A DNA stretch of 43,730 bases. Origin: a virus. Positions within the stretch are counted from its first letter, which is position 1; each line of letters opens with the position of its first letter. The position numbers and the translations under genes were made by a program. The notes below the pieces were generated by a model. The model was given only the letters and a program-made list of their open reading frames with translations, was not told the DNA's origin and made no database searches. Where the stretch lies: positions 1-43,730 of the IMG/VR virus record IMGVR_UViG_3300013126_000068, one strand, 5' to 3'. Positions 15,279-25,167 of this stretch are shown here, piece after piece.

Positions 15279-17017
15279 TACATATCAAACCTTACAATAA
15301 CATTCATATCAACATCGTCTCGTTTTTTTATAGCATTTGCTAATTTTGCAACAGCAACCAAATCATTTTCTCTACTATACAAACCAATAGTCGTTATGTA
15401 TGGTGTAAATGCAGAACCTGTAACATAATCATCCATAAAAACCGTGTTAATATCTTTGTCTCTCCTAACAGATGGATTCATTGTATAATTAAACTCATTC
15501 TTCTTTATTTTGCATATAATCTCATATTGATAGAAAGTAGCTGATCCTCTAAAACTACCAATAAATCCATCGGATGTTCCATTGTAATCGAAGTTGCCAT
15601 TCTGACCTAATAAAGCATTTTTATATTTTGGTCTTGGATCAGAAACAGTTACTATACCATTTTTGTAAAATATATTACCAACCCGCGATGTTCCATATGC
15701 ATATCCACTATTGTAATCATTATTTGCCAAATGTTCTATTTGATCCTGTGTTAATGCATTTGAATATATCCGTATTTCATCCAATGATCCAGAAAAATTG
15801 TGATTATCCAAACCATTACCGCTGATATAAAAATTGTTTTCGTTTTGAACCGTAAATTCCATTGTTTTTTGAATACTTGAATCTAATACACCGTTTAACC
15901 AAATTTGAAAATTACTACCAGATTTTTGGCAAACAACATGATACCAGGTATTTGGTGTTAATGTTGATGATTTTACTTCTGCTATTTCTATACCAGAACT
16001 TTGTTGGAAAGAAATTTTATGAATATCTGGTGATGAATTGTTATGTAAGAAAATATCAAATGGATATTGATTTGATTTTCTTAAAAAACTACCTGCAATA
16101 TAATCAAGAGTCGATTCATTTAATGTATCAACTCTACGCATTGTATTTTTGTTGAACAATGAATTGTAAGAAGAAGTTGGATTATATTGCTGATTGGGTA
16201 TTTTTATCCAAAAACTAAAAGCAAAATTTTTATTTTTGTGAAAATTAAATCTATTGTAATTTTTTACCTCAAAATATCCACCTTCCATTAACGCACATAC
16301 TCCGGTTGATTCGGATGTGTCTGTTGTTGGTATACCAGGAGCATAATTTATTAAATCATTATTTACAATTTTAATATAATCATGCGATGGTGAACTATCC
16401 ATTACATAGTTTGTTCTTTTATTTACAAAATTATATTCACGATATTTTTCATTAAATCCAGTGTATAATAATAAATTATTTATAGATGGAAATTTTGTAT
16501 CATCAAATGCGGTATCTCTTAAATTACCAAAAGAATCATCCACTAATGTATAGGTATAAGAAGATGAAACGGAGTTGTAATTTGTAACTCTAAATGAAGT
16601 TCCACGTATACCTTCACCAAACATATTTAGTGGAATTATCATAAGAGAACTTGATTCTGCCAAGTATGTTATTGTATTATCGTCAGTTGCTTCCACTGGT
16701 ATTTTATCTATAAAATAATCTGTGTAAAAATTATGATCAAGATAATACCACAAAACTTTTGGATCTAAACTCTGTGTTGTAAATACCCTTTCATAATTTG
16801 AAGATGATATAGTTGCTATATTACCAAAGTATTTATGATTTTCAGGATACAATACTCTATAAGTTTGCATTTTCAAATCTGAATAATTTTGTAATGGAAT
16901 TTCATGATCTGTTCTAAATTCCCATAACTTAAATGCTTGAAATGGTGATATTGTATAATCACCATGTTTCAATTGTTTGTAACACAAACTTAAAGTATTT
17001 CCAACTTGAAATGACAT
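15278..17017 (-). CDS. Structural/adhesin protein: shared module with inserted LamG domain
   Basis: A 579-residue protein. The C-terminal ~75 residues match the module shared by four neighbours: FNYTMNPSV, then PYITTIGLYSRENDLVAVAKLANAIKK, ending VIVRFDM. The N-terminal part (KLWEFRTDHEIP to YFIDKIPVEA) has no clear match to me. Residues about 242-427 look like a LamG domain: GYFEVKNYNRFNF, then FAFSFWIKIP, then NTWYHVVCQKSGSNFQIWLNG, then SGSLDEIRIYSNALTQDQIEHL. The LamG therefore sits inside the shared architecture. It ends overlapping the resolvase start by one base and follows the next paralogue by one base. It is probably a baseplate-attached receptor-binding protein. Confidence 0.7.
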   Translation of the reverse strand: MSFQVGNTLSLCYKQLKHGDYTISPFQAFKLWEFRTDHEIPLQNYSDLKMQTYRVLYPENHKYFGNIATISSSNYERVFTTQSLDPKVLWYYLDHNFYTDYFIDKIPVEATDDNTITYLAESSSLMIIPLNMFGEGIRGTSFRVTNYNSVSSSYTYTLVDDSFGNLRDTAFDDTKFPSINNLLLYTGFNEKYREYNFVNKRTNYVMDSSPSHDYIKIVNNDLINYAPGIPTTDTSESTGVCALMEGGYFEVKNYNRFNFHKNKNFAFSFWIKIPNQQYNPTSSYNSLFNKNTMRRVDTLNESTLDYIAGSFLRKSNQYPFDIFLHNNSSPDIHKISFQQSSGIEIAEVKSSTLTPNTWYHVVCQKSGSNFQIWLNGVLDSSIQKTMEFTVQNENNFYISGNGLDNHNFSGSLDEIRIYSNALTQDQIEHLANNDYNSGYAYGTSRVGNIFYKNGIVTVSDPRPKYKNALLGQNGNFDYNGTSDGFIGSFRGSATFYQYEIICKIKKNEFNYTMNPSVRRDKDINTVFMDDYVTGSAFTPYITTIGLYSRENDLVAVAKLANAIKKRDDVDMNVIVRFDM

Positions 17018-17018
17018 T

Positions 17019-18311
17019 TTAATTTAACCTTACTTTTACTTGAAACACATATTCTTCGGTGTCTTTTTTTAATATAGGATTTTTTAATTTTCCAATTGCA
17101 ACTAATTCTCTCCTATCGTTGTAAAGACCAATACTTGATACATAAACTTTTGGTTCTTCATAAAACCTTGAATATCTAATTATGTTGTTACTACCACTAC
17201 GATATGTAATGTTATTTGAATAGTTAAAATCATCTCTAGATACTCTACAAAAATATGTTTCACTTATTGTTTCTTCGGCAGAACGAGCATACCAAGAGCC
17301 AGGATTAACTCTATATGTAGTTGGGACTGCAGAAGAACTAATTGAAACAAATAACTTTCGTATATTATCACCATCAATGGATGATGTAACCGTATTGAAA
17401 GAACATGATTGATCCAAAACAACACCGTCTAAAATAATTATGCCTTTTCTTGGAAAGATTACACCCCAAGCATTATCTTTACTTTTACCATGAACGCCCT
17501 GATTTAATGATCCAGAAACTAAATAATAATAGTCTTTTGTATCTTCATGTTCGGAGTAGAAATTATCACCATCACCACTATCATCTATCAAAGAATAAAC
17601 TACACTAGATGAATCATTTGCATAAAAATTACTTCCGGTGTTTATTGATTGACTTGGGTTAGATATAATCGGTGATAAATGTATTTGTATATTTCCAGGA
17701 TCTATTCTGTCCTTAAACAATTCTTGATTAAAATGTATTGCATAAAAATAATCACCGTTTATTCCATTCTTAAATGGAAATTTTCCAGTATCTCTATCCA
17801 AACATTCTAACATATATTTTTTATACATTGATTTTGCTGGATAAGCGTTTGTATATTGATCCAACATATATGATGAACCTGAACCTGATATGTGCGCATA
17901 TGAAATATCAAATTGATAATATGCGCCGGATTCTCCTTCTATTGCATTCAATATGGGGATATAATACTTCGAGTGTAGACTATTTGTAGATCCAGTATGA
18001 AATGTTGTTAATCTCTCATTATCACACTTAAACAATGGTTTAGTATTATACCTAAACATTGGACCTGCGTAATCATCTGGTTTAATTATACGCTTATATG
18101 CAAAACTTTGTCTATTAAATTCATTTGGCAAAACATCTGGTGATGATGTTATCACTTGCGGAGGAACTACAAAAAAAGTAGGATTACCATTGTTTATGAC
18201 AATACTTATTCTATCTCTTGACGGAAATCCACTTGATATTTGAAATAAAATGTATCTTTTAATATATTCCAATACAAGCCAATTTATCTCCATACTTAAT
18301 TTGGATGACAT
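17019..18311 (-). CDS. Structural protein of the five-copy module family
   Basis: A 430-residue protein. From about residue 115 it follows the family order: IPILNAIEG, then FDISYAHISGSGSS, then AKSMYKKYMLECLD, then YFYAIHFNQELFKDRIDPGNIQIHL, then YSLIDDSGDGDNF, then GIIILDGVVLDQSCSFNTVTSS, then YFCRVSRDDFNYSNN, then VYVSSIGLYNDRRELVAIGKL, ending VKVRLN. The first ~110 residues are unique. GGAGG lies about eight bases upstream of the ATG at 18311. It has no catalytic motif I recognise; role in the distal baseplate or as fibre adaptor is inferred from neighbours and repetition. Confidence 0.7.
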   Translation of the reverse strand: MSSKLSMEINWLVLEYIKRYILFQISSGFPSRDRISIVINNGNPTFFVVPPQVITSSPDVLPNEFNRQSFAYKRIIKPDDYAGPMFRYNTKPLFKCDNERLTTFHTGSTNSLHSKYYIPILNAIEGESGAYYQFDISYAHISGSGSSYMLDQYTNAYPAKSMYKKYMLECLDRDTGKFPFKNGINGDYFYAIHFNQELFKDRIDPGNIQIHLSPIISNPSQSINTGSNFYANDSSSVVYSLIDDSGDGDNFYSEHEDTKDYYYLVSGSLNQGVHGKSKDNAWGVIFPRKGIIILDGVVLDQSCSFNTVTSSIDGDNIRKLFVSISSSAVPTTYRVNPGSWYARSAEETISETYFCRVSRDDFNYSNNITYRSGSNNIIRYSRFYEEPKVYVSSIGLYNDRRELVAIGKLKNPILKKDTEEYVFQVKVRLN

Positions 18312-18314
18312 ATA

Positions 18315-18746
18315 TTATCCTCCAAAAAAACTATAAGCAATGATTGGCAATTCTACACCGTATAATTCAAATATCTCCTCAATTCTGCCTCTCTCTTTTA
18401 ATATAACAGATCGTTGGTATGGATCTTCAGTAAATGTATACGGATCCAAAATTACTGGTAGTTTTTTCACCCGTGTTGGTAAATCCACATCAATATATTG
18501 TCTTATTTTTTGTAAATTTGTTTCAATATAATTTCTAGCATAATAATTTGCAAGTGTAAGTGGTTCATCAACTTGACTAACATTGAATAGTTCATTTGGT
18601 GTTGAACTAGAACTTGTAATACCCATTATTTGTAAAAATAATTTTATAGCAGCATCATTTATATCATTTGAATTTATTATTATAGGATAATCTGCTAAAA
18701 ATGATCCAGTTAATGCATTAAGTATTTCGGTTTCAGATCTTATCAT
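18315..18746 (-). CDS. Small structural protein, function unknown
   Basis: A 143-residue protein starting MIRSETEILNALTGSFLADYP and ending ELPIIAYSFFGG. It has mixed helical text and a Ser run (TSSSSTPNEL) near 45-54, no membrane segment and no signal peptide. It sits one base after a 1149-residue paralogue and three bases before the next, so it belongs to the same structural operon. I do not recognise it. Its tight placement suggests a small baseplate component or an assembly partner for one of the module proteins, which is inference. Confidence 0.6.
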   Translation of the reverse strand: MIRSETEILNALTGSFLADYPIIINSNDINDAAIKLFLQIMGITSSSSTPNELFNVSQVDEPLTLANYYARNYIETNLQKIRQYIDVDLPTRVKKLPVILDPYTFTEDPYQRSVILKERGRIEEIFELYGVELPIIAYSFFGG

Positions 18747-18747
18747 A

Positions 18748-21700
18748 TTACCAATTCAATCTAATTTTTATCAAAATATCATTTGCTCTTGTTTTTTTAA
18801 TAGGTTTACTCAATTTAGCAATAGCAAGTAATTCTCTGTCATTATTGTAAAGACCAACTGTTGTTATGTATGTCATTGGATCATTATAGAAACAATGATT
18901 TTTTATTCTACCTTTTTCATCTTGGTTATCTTTAACGTATGTTGGGTTGTTACTATAATTTGCATCATTAGATTTTACTCTTACAAAATAATGATTTGTA
19001 GTTTTTTCTTTTACATTTCTTGCCTTCATTGGGTGATTAAAATTATTTGCACCACTTATTGCAGTAAAGAATTTGTAAGAATTATCACCATTTATATTGC
19101 TACCAGTTACAGTATTAAAATTCAAATAATTATTTAGTTTAGACGCATCAAGAACAATAAACCCGAGATTTGGATATACTTGACCATAGGTTGTTGCCAT
19201 TTTATTATTTAGATTTATACTACCGGTTCCACTAATATGTGTTCCATCATTCAAACTTCCACTAACAATATCATATGTGTAAAAAGGATCATCTGCACAA
19301 GTTTCTGGATTATCAACTTCATTTGAATTATCAATCAATCTTAAAATTTTTTGTGATGATGATACGGCAACATTACTTCCGGTGTATACATTATTTAGAT
19401 ACGATGTTCCATTTAATTCTGCAAGATTTATTTCAAAATTACCAATATCAAGTTTATCACTCAATCCATCGGAATAAAAATTTATCACATAAACATCATT
19501 TGAGTATGATGCAGTCCCATCGGTATAACTAACAAATTGTTTTTGATCACCGTCAAGTGAGAGTAATCTATATTGAGAGTATATTGCCTTTGAAGGACTA
19601 TCACTTGCCTCATATCCACTTGCCAATGATCCTGAACCCTGCCAGTGCCCATATGTTACTGCAAAATATGGTGAACGATTACACACATCACAGTCTGTTA
19701 CTTGATAGTAATACTCTTTTGATTCTGCAGATTGAGCGGAACTTGTATGATAACATTCAAGTGATTGTGAATAATTAAATAATCCATAGATTGTGTTTTT
19801 CTTTACACCAGTCAATACATCTGCACCAAATAAGAACGGATGTAAAGTTTTTTCTGGTTCGGAAACACAATCTGGTTTTTGTCTAACATTTGTTCCAACA
19901 GATTGACCAGCTCTCAAATTATATCTATTTGTTGCAGGTGGTGGTTCTGGATAATCAATGGCATTTAATTCTTTAACAGGAGCAAATTCAGTAACCATGG
20001 CACCACCATTTATTGTCATAAATGGGTGAGCATATTCTTGACCAGGATATACCAAATAATTATTAAAAATTTCTGCCTCTTGACATCCACATGGATTTGT
20101 TAAATCCAATCTCCATGCCAAAAATTCACTAATTTTTTCAGGAAGACAAGATGTATTTGTTTTATCATATGATACATTATCATATGCCTTAAATCTTCCA
20201 GTTGATGCGTCTATTATTGGTATTTTTTCAGCTTGAACTGTGTAAAAATATCCATCTGGTGTTCTTGCAAATTTATCAACTTGGTTTTCATCTTTAATAT
20301 ATGATAAATTAAATGCACCAGCACCGTTGTATAATCCGTCTCCCAAATCAACCCAAACTACATCTGGCGCCTTCGGTGCAGTGGTATTTTCTACTAATTT
20401 TCTTCTTAAAAACTGATAAGCTTTTGATGAAGGTGATTTGTAATCAATTTCAACAATTTGACTTTGTAATTGTCCATTTAGACCAGCAATTAGTTGGCTA
20501 CATACTATTTTAATTTTATATTTACGAAGTCTTGTGACACGCAATTGATAATTTTTTTCCAATCCTCGAAGACAACTTTGTCCAGGAATTATTACAGGAT
20601 TTACTGGATCTAAATTTGCCAGTGGAATATAATCTACATTATTATTCTGAGCATAGACGGAATTATACCAACCCTTTTCTCTAATATCATCATATACAAC
20701 AGATTTACCAGTAGAATCTCTAATAAATTCTGCACCAGGAGAACCTGATATTTTTGTTACTTTACCTTTTAATATGGGATAATCCAAATATGCCATATCA
20801 TTATCTGGTTCCATTTTTTCTAAAATGATACTCCAGTTAAATTCATCCTCACATGGTCCAGTTGGTCCAGGTTTTGGTCCAGATGGACAATTTGTTATAG
20901 TCCCGGCACATCCGTTTAATCCCAAACCAACAAATCGTTTATCCAAATCTTGATTATGTGGACCAACATATCCGGTCAAATCACTTGATGTGCTACTTTT
21001 TATACTAGAACCCTCAACCAAATAATTTTTCAAACTTTGGAAGATGTGTTCTGCAATATGCATTGGGGTTTTTATTTGATAATCAATAAAAGGTGTATAA
21101 TTTTTACCCTTAATTGTTAATGCACGCGATTTTATACTATCCGATAATGATGGTAAAACAGAAATACCAAAATCTGATTTTTTCATTTGCACAGGACCAT
21201 TGCACAAATCTTCATATCTTTCTACAAATATAGGCCGTCCACTATTCAGTAAATTTGTTAATTCATCTAACACAATTATTGGATTTAATGGATCACTACC
21301 AGGAACAGCAGCAGATGCATTTTTTTCATAAAATTCTTTTATTATAGCATCAATATCAAAATAATGTTTGTATGTAAGTTTTCCAACACCAGAACTCAAT
21401 GATCCGTCAGGACATGGTTCCACCTTCCATGAGGTATCTGCCCAAATTGGTGTTGATGATAATTGAGTTACAGTTTTATTATCACAACATCTAAAAACAG
21501 CAAGTGACATTCTACAAGGCGTAACTTGAAAGTTATTTACATTCTTTTTAGCCCAAGATGGATCATAATCGTATGCAATTTTAATGTGATATTTACAATC
21601 ATTTCTTATTGGATCTATATTTGTTGTTGGTGCAGGTGCAGGGGGTGGTGCAGGTGATGGTGCCGCCAATCCTGAACTAGAACCTGGTTGAGAATTTGCA

Positions 21701-22197
21701 GCACCAAGCATTTTTTGTAAAAAATTATGAGGATATAGTGGAATTGACGGTTCTGGATCCCTACCTTTCATTTCTTGAAATACTTGATCAAAAATTTGTC
21801 CCCATGTTCCAGTATATTGTTTATTGTCAAAAAATATAGCAGATTTATTTTTTTGATCATCCATCCAATTTCTAAATGAAATACCTCGTTGCCATGCATT
21901 AGATGGAAAATACTCGTTTACATACAAACCTGCAAGAAATGTTATAGGTCTATAACCCCAATCTGGTTTTATGAAATATGTAAAAACGTCATTAGGATCA
22001 CTATCAAACCTTACCTCTACGTCATACCCATCAAAGTAAAAAAGATTATCTTCCGCTCTTTTAGCACCTGGAAAGTAAATGTCTTTATATGCAGTTAATG
22101 CAGCTTCAAGTCTTGTAAGGTTTGGTGATTGCATATTTACAATTATAGTAGCCAAACCTTGTTCGGTGCTATTCTCGAAAAAAGTATAATCTGTCAT
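18748..22197 (-). CDS. Large structural protein, unique N-terminus plus shared C-terminal module
   Basis: An 1149-residue protein. The first ~780 residues are unique: an N-terminal domain (MTDYTFFENSTEQGLATIIV to MKGRDPEPSIPLYPHNFL), a Pro/Ala linker (AAPSPAPPPAPAPTT) near 183-197, and Cys-rich stretches such as NGCAGTITNCPSG, NPCGCQEAEIF and CDVCNRS. The last ~370 residues match the whole of the 349- and 363-residue neighbours: FAVTYGHWQGSGS, KAIYSQYRLLSLDG, DKLDIGNFEINLAEL, IVLDASKLNNYLNFNTVTGS, TYITTVGLYNNDRELLAIAKLSKPIKK. It is probably a fusion of a baseplate-binding part to the repeated module. It may bind the particle and display an adhesin; function is not proven. Confidence 0.7.
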   Translation of the reverse strand: MTDYTFFENSTEQGLATIIVNMQSPNLTRLEAALTAYKDIYFPGAKRAEDNLFYFDGYDVEVRFDSDPNDVFTYFIKPDWGYRPITFLAGLYVNEYFPSNAWQRGISFRNWMDDQKNKSAIFFDNKQYTGTWGQIFDQVFQEMKGRDPEPSIPLYPHNFLQKMLGAANSQPGSSSGLAAPSPAPPPAPAPTTNIDPIRNDCKYHIKIAYDYDPSWAKKNVNNFQVTPCRMSLAVFRCCDNKTVTQLSSTPIWADTSWKVEPCPDGSLSSGVGKLTYKHYFDIDAIIKEFYEKNASAAVPGSDPLNPIIVLDELTNLLNSGRPIFVERYEDLCNGPVQMKKSDFGISVLPSLSDSIKSRALTIKGKNYTPFIDYQIKTPMHIAEHIFQSLKNYLVEGSSIKSSTSSDLTGYVGPHNQDLDKRFVGLGLNGCAGTITNCPSGPKPGPTGPCEDEFNWSIILEKMEPDNDMAYLDYPILKGKVTKISGSPGAEFIRDSTGKSVVYDDIREKGWYNSVYAQNNNVDYIPLANLDPVNPVIIPGQSCLRGLEKNYQLRVTRLRKYKIKIVCSQLIAGLNGQLQSQIVEIDYKSPSSKAYQFLRRKLVENTTAPKAPDVVWVDLGDGLYNGAGAFNLSYIKDENQVDKFARTPDGYFYTVQAEKIPIIDASTGRFKAYDNVSYDKTNTSCLPEKISEFLAWRLDLTNPCGCQEAEIFNNYLVYPGQEYAHPFMTINGGAMVTEFAPVKELNAIDYPEPPPATNRYNLRAGQSVGTNVRQKPDCVSEPEKTLHPFLFGADVLTGVKKNTIYGLFNYSQSLECYHTSSAQSAESKEYYYQVTDCDVCNRSPYFAVTYGHWQGSGSLASGYEASDSPSKAIYSQYRLLSLDGDQKQFVSYTDGTASYSNDVYVINFYSDGLSDKLDIGNFEINLAELNGTSYLNNVYTGSNVAVSSSQKILRLIDNSNEVDNPETCADDPFYTYDIVSGSLNDGTHISGTGSINLNNKMATTYGQVYPNLGFIVLDASKLNNYLNFNTVTGSNINGDNSYKFFTAISGANNFNHPMKARNVKEKTTNHYFVRVKSNDANYSNNPTYVKDNQDEKGRIKNHCFYNDPMTYITTVGLYNNDRELLAIAKLSKPIKKTRANDILIKIRLNW

Positions 22198-22205
22198 ATT
22201 TTACC

Positions 22206-23255
22206 TTAATAATCTAATTTTATTTTAACAACAATTTCACGATCAAATGTTTTTTTAATAGGTTTACTCAATTTTGCAACGGCCAATAATTCGTTATTGT
22301 TATCATACATACCAATAGTTGTTATGTATGTGGTTGGATCCTGAACAAAATATCTCTTTATTGCGTTTGAACTTGTTACGAAACTTTTATTATTTGAATA
22401 ATTAAATTCTTCCGAGTACATTCTTGCAAAATAATAAGTTGATGAAACTACCTCACTTGTTCTACCTTGAAAACCAAATGAAGATGTAACTGCCATAGCA
22501 CCACTTATTGATGTAAATAATTTATACGCAGAATTATCACCCAAAAATGAAGATGTAGGATTAACAAAACTTCTTGATGATGTAAAAGATGCGGAAGCAT
22601 CTAATGCTTTTCCATTTAATACAATTATGCCATTATCTGGATAATATATTCCCCATGGAGTTGTATCACTTGTATAAATCCCGTCTGTTAAACTTCCACT
22701 TCTAATATAGTATGTTCTTCCACCTTGTTGTGCTAAATCCGTTGTTGCCGTTCCTGAATCATCTATAAGCTTTATTATTCTATTTGAAGAAGATGTTTCT
22801 CCAGATGCACTCATTTCAACTAAACATAGTTGCCATGTATTTGTGTCCATTCTATCTTTATACCGTGAACGATTTATGTTTATCACATAAATATGTTCGG
22901 ATGTTTCGTCATTTGCAAATGTAAATTCGTTTACTCCAATTGGCAAAAGCATCTGTTTATATTGTGAGTATATTGCCTTTGTTGGATAATCATAATCGTC
23001 TGCAATGGAACCAGTTGAAGATCCACTACCTTTGGAATCACCATATGCAATACTAAATTGAACTTGTGCATTTTGTGCAGTAGATTCACTATTGTAAACT
23101 TCATAATAATATCGTTTAGTGGCAATAGTTTGTTGCGAACTTGTAAAAATTTTTGTTAAAACAGTTGCAGAATCAGACCATAATGGTGCACTAACCAATT
23201 CTTTATTTGAACTTATGGCGTTAGACTCAAATCTTTTGTATACACTATCTGCCAT
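22206..23255 (-). CDS. Structural protein, short form of the five-copy module family
   Basis: A 349-residue protein that is nearly all module: SIAYGDSKGSGSS, KAIYSQYKQMLLP, HIYVININRSRYKDRMD, LIDDSG, GIIVLNGKALDASASF, YKLFTSISGA, YFARMYSEEFNYSNNKSFV, TYITTIGMYDNNNELLAVAKLSKPIKK and a VVKIKLDY end. It is close in length and order to the next paralogue (23261-24352), with a five-base gap, so it looks like a tandem duplication. No enzyme motif is visible. It probably forms part of the tail tip or fibre set. Confidence 0.7.
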   Translation of the reverse strand: MADSVYKRFESNAISSNKELVSAPLWSDSATVLTKIFTSSQQTIATKRYYYEVYNSESTAQNAQVQFSIAYGDSKGSGSSTGSIADDYDYPTKAIYSQYKQMLLPIGVNEFTFANDETSEHIYVININRSRYKDRMDTNTWQLCLVEMSASGETSSSNRIIKLIDDSGTATTDLAQQGGRTYYIRSGSLTDGIYTSDTTPWGIYYPDNGIIVLNGKALDASASFTSSRSFVNPTSSFLGDNSAYKLFTSISGAMAVTSSFGFQGRTSEVVSSTYYFARMYSEEFNYSNNKSFVTSSNAIKRYFVQDPTTYITTIGMYDNNNELLAVAKLSKPIKKTFDREIVVKIKLDY

Positions 23256-23260
23256 AATTT

Positions 23261-24352
23261 TTAATACTCCAATTTAACGGTAATTGATAACTCACTATTG
23301 AAAGATTTTTGTATCGGTTTACTTAATTTTGCAATAGCAAGTAAAACTGAATTTCCTGTTTCGTCTGGTCCATACAATCCAATAGATGTAATATAAACTT
23401 TTGGATCATTTTTCCATTTAGTATTTTTTATTTCACCTTTACTAATTAAATCTTGTTTTACAAATGTTGGATTATTACTATAATTTGCACTTGCATTATT
23501 AACACGGATAAAATAGAAAAGTTCGTTTTTAGTTTGAACCCCTCTTGCAGTAAATCCAGATGAATGATTTGTATAACCACCACTTATTGCTGTAAATAAT
23601 TTTAATGAATTTTGACCATTAAGATTACTTCCGGTAACGGTATTGAATGAAGAACTTAAATTTAATTTATCAGCATCTATTAGTATTATACCCTGACTTG
23701 GATATACTTTACCATAAGCATGTGGTTCACTTGGATTGTAAATACCATTCGTCAAGCTTCCACTAACTAAATTTCTTGTAACTGATGTATCTACTGCATC
23801 TTCATTCGTATCATTTCCATCTCCAGAATCGTCTATCAAAGTTATTACAGTTCCATTTGATTTTACTTGCACATTGCTTCCGGTGTGAACATTATTTACC
23901 TTACCACTTCCGCTCAATTCTGCAATACTAAATTCAAAATTACCTGGATCCAATTTATCTCCGAACTTTGAACGATTTATGTTTATGGCATAAAAATGTG
24001 TAATTGGTGTAGTTGATCCCGATAGATAAAAATTACCTTCATCACCATCAAGACATAGTAATTTATATTGAGAGTAAATTGCTCTTGATGGGGTATCATC
24101 CAAATCACCACCAACATTCAATGAACCGGATCCACTAACATGACCATATGCAACAGAAAACATTTTTTCATCATTACATGAAAGAGATGCAGATCCCCAA
24201 ATTTCATAATAGTATTCTTGTGATGCAGTATTTTGAGTAGAACTGGTAAAAAATGTAGTTAATGTAGCAGTATTTGGGTTCCAAAGACCATACGCATAAC
24301 CTTTCGGTTTTCCTTTTAATGAAGACCCAATTAGATATTTTATTTCTGCCAT
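23261..24352 (-). CDS. Structural protein, short form of the five-copy module family
   Basis: A 363-residue protein, paralogous along its full length to 22206-23255: SVAYGHVSGSGS, RAIYSQYKLLCLDG, FYAININRSKFGDKLDPGNFEF, VITLIDDSGDGND, GIILIDADKLNLSSSFNTVTGS, LKLFTAISGGYT, YFIRVNNASANYSNNPTFV, VYITSIGLYG, then LLAIAKLSKPIQK and TVKLEY. Several Ser/Gly loops vary between copies while the C-terminal strand set is kept. It starts 42 bases after the 227-residue gene ends. Role in tail structure is inferred from context and repetition. Confidence 0.7.
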   Translation of the reverse strand: MAEIKYLIGSSLKGKPKGYAYGLWNPNTATLTTFFTSSTQNTASQEYYYEIWGSASLSCNDEKMFSVAYGHVSGSGSLNVGGDLDDTPSRAIYSQYKLLCLDGDEGNFYLSGSTTPITHFYAININRSKFGDKLDPGNFEFSIAELSGSGKVNNVHTGSNVQVKSNGTVITLIDDSGDGNDTNEDAVDTSVTRNLVSGSLTNGIYNPSEPHAYGKVYPSQGIILIDADKLNLSSSFNTVTGSNLNGQNSLKLFTAISGGYTNHSSGFTARGVQTKNELFYFIRVNNASANYSNNPTFVKQDLISKGEIKNTKWKNDPKVYITSIGLYGPDETGNSVLLAIAKLSKPIQKSFNSELSITVKLEY

Positions 24353-24394
24353 AATTGTTATCCAAATTATTTATTAAAACTTTTTATTCTTAAA

Positions 24395-25078
24395 TTATGT
24401 TCCCGATACTATGGTTACTGGTATAACATAACGAGAACCGTAAGTATTATTTGTAATGATAATTTTTGTAGATTTTCCAATAAGAGTAGTTGCATTTGAT
24501 GGATTAGCAAATACACCGGTGATAACACCAACAGAAAAATCTGCAGAGGTTTCTGCACTAACATGATTTGGATATGTAATCGATTTACCAGACATACTCA
24601 TTTGGTTTCGATTTACAATCTTTTCTAAAAAGAAATATGTTGCATCCAATAAAGTAATCGTATAACTTTGGTTACGTTTTCCGTCATCAATACCATCCAG
24701 TAACCATTGTTTTGTTTTTAATGGTATAACTTTTGTGGATTGAGTTCCCAATTCATTTTGCTTAAACTCAACTGCAGTAGTTCCTTGAGTATCAATATAT
24801 GGAATACTTTGTGATCCAGCGTCAAGAGTAAGTAACTTATATTTCATAGATTGTGTTTCATCCGGAACCGGTTCCGTGATTGGTAAGTTTTCTATAACTA
24901 TACCCATTTTTGCTTCACCAAATGGATGATTTTGATTCCATAAATCATAATCAATTTCATCATCTGCAAGAGCAAATTGTGTTATATTGAAAGCATTATT
25001 TCCTTTTGCTAAAAGCTCTCTACCTTTTTTAGTAAGAATTGCTTCAACCGTAACAACTGAATTGTCTAAATATCCCAT
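24395..25078 (-). CDS. Structural protein of a large-phage family, function unknown
   Basis: A 227-residue protein starting MGYLDNSVVTVEAILTKKGR and including ELLAKGNNAFNITQFALADDEIDYDLW. Proteins with this opening (first-person recall of many marine and large phage genomes) lie among tail genes and are usually listed as structural, of unknown role. It has mixed beta text with two FAN/VTIVSGT-like strands at the end and no catalytic motif. The ATG has AAGGAG about eight bases upstream and an AT motif at 25112-25120 in the 89-base gap before it, so it may open a transcript that covers the paralogue array. Confidence 0.65.
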   Translation of the reverse strand: MGYLDNSVVTVEAILTKKGRELLAKGNNAFNITQFALADDEIDYDLWNQNHPFGEAKMGIVIENLPITEPVPDETQSMKYKLLTLDAGSQSIPYIDTQGTTAVEFKQNELGTQSTKVIPLKTKQWLLDGIDDGKRNQSYTITLLDATYFFLEKIVNRNQMSMSGKSITYPNHVSAETSADFSVGVITGVFANPSNATTLIGKSTKIIITNNTYGSRYVIPVTIVSGT

Positions 25079-25111
25079 TGTAAAACTCCTTAAAAAACTA
25101 TTTGTATTAAC

Positions 25112-25120
25112 TATAAATAT
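25112..25120 (-). promoter_or_regulatory. Candidate promoter motif ATATTTATA
   Basis: The coding strand reads ATATTTATA 34-42 bases upstream of the ATG at 25078. It lies in the longest gap between genes in the window (25079-25167), a natural place for a promoter. Identical motifs are at 460-468 and 7850-7858. Confidence 0.4.
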
Positions 25121-25167
25121 GTATCTTTCTATAAAATATGTCTAGTAAACAACCAAAATTCTATGAT

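Noticed and set aside
460-25120. TATAAATA on the plus strand as T4-type late promoters
   Set aside because: It would transcribe antisense through minus-strand genes. I list the sites only as candidate motifs of the coding strand and do not claim rightward promoters.
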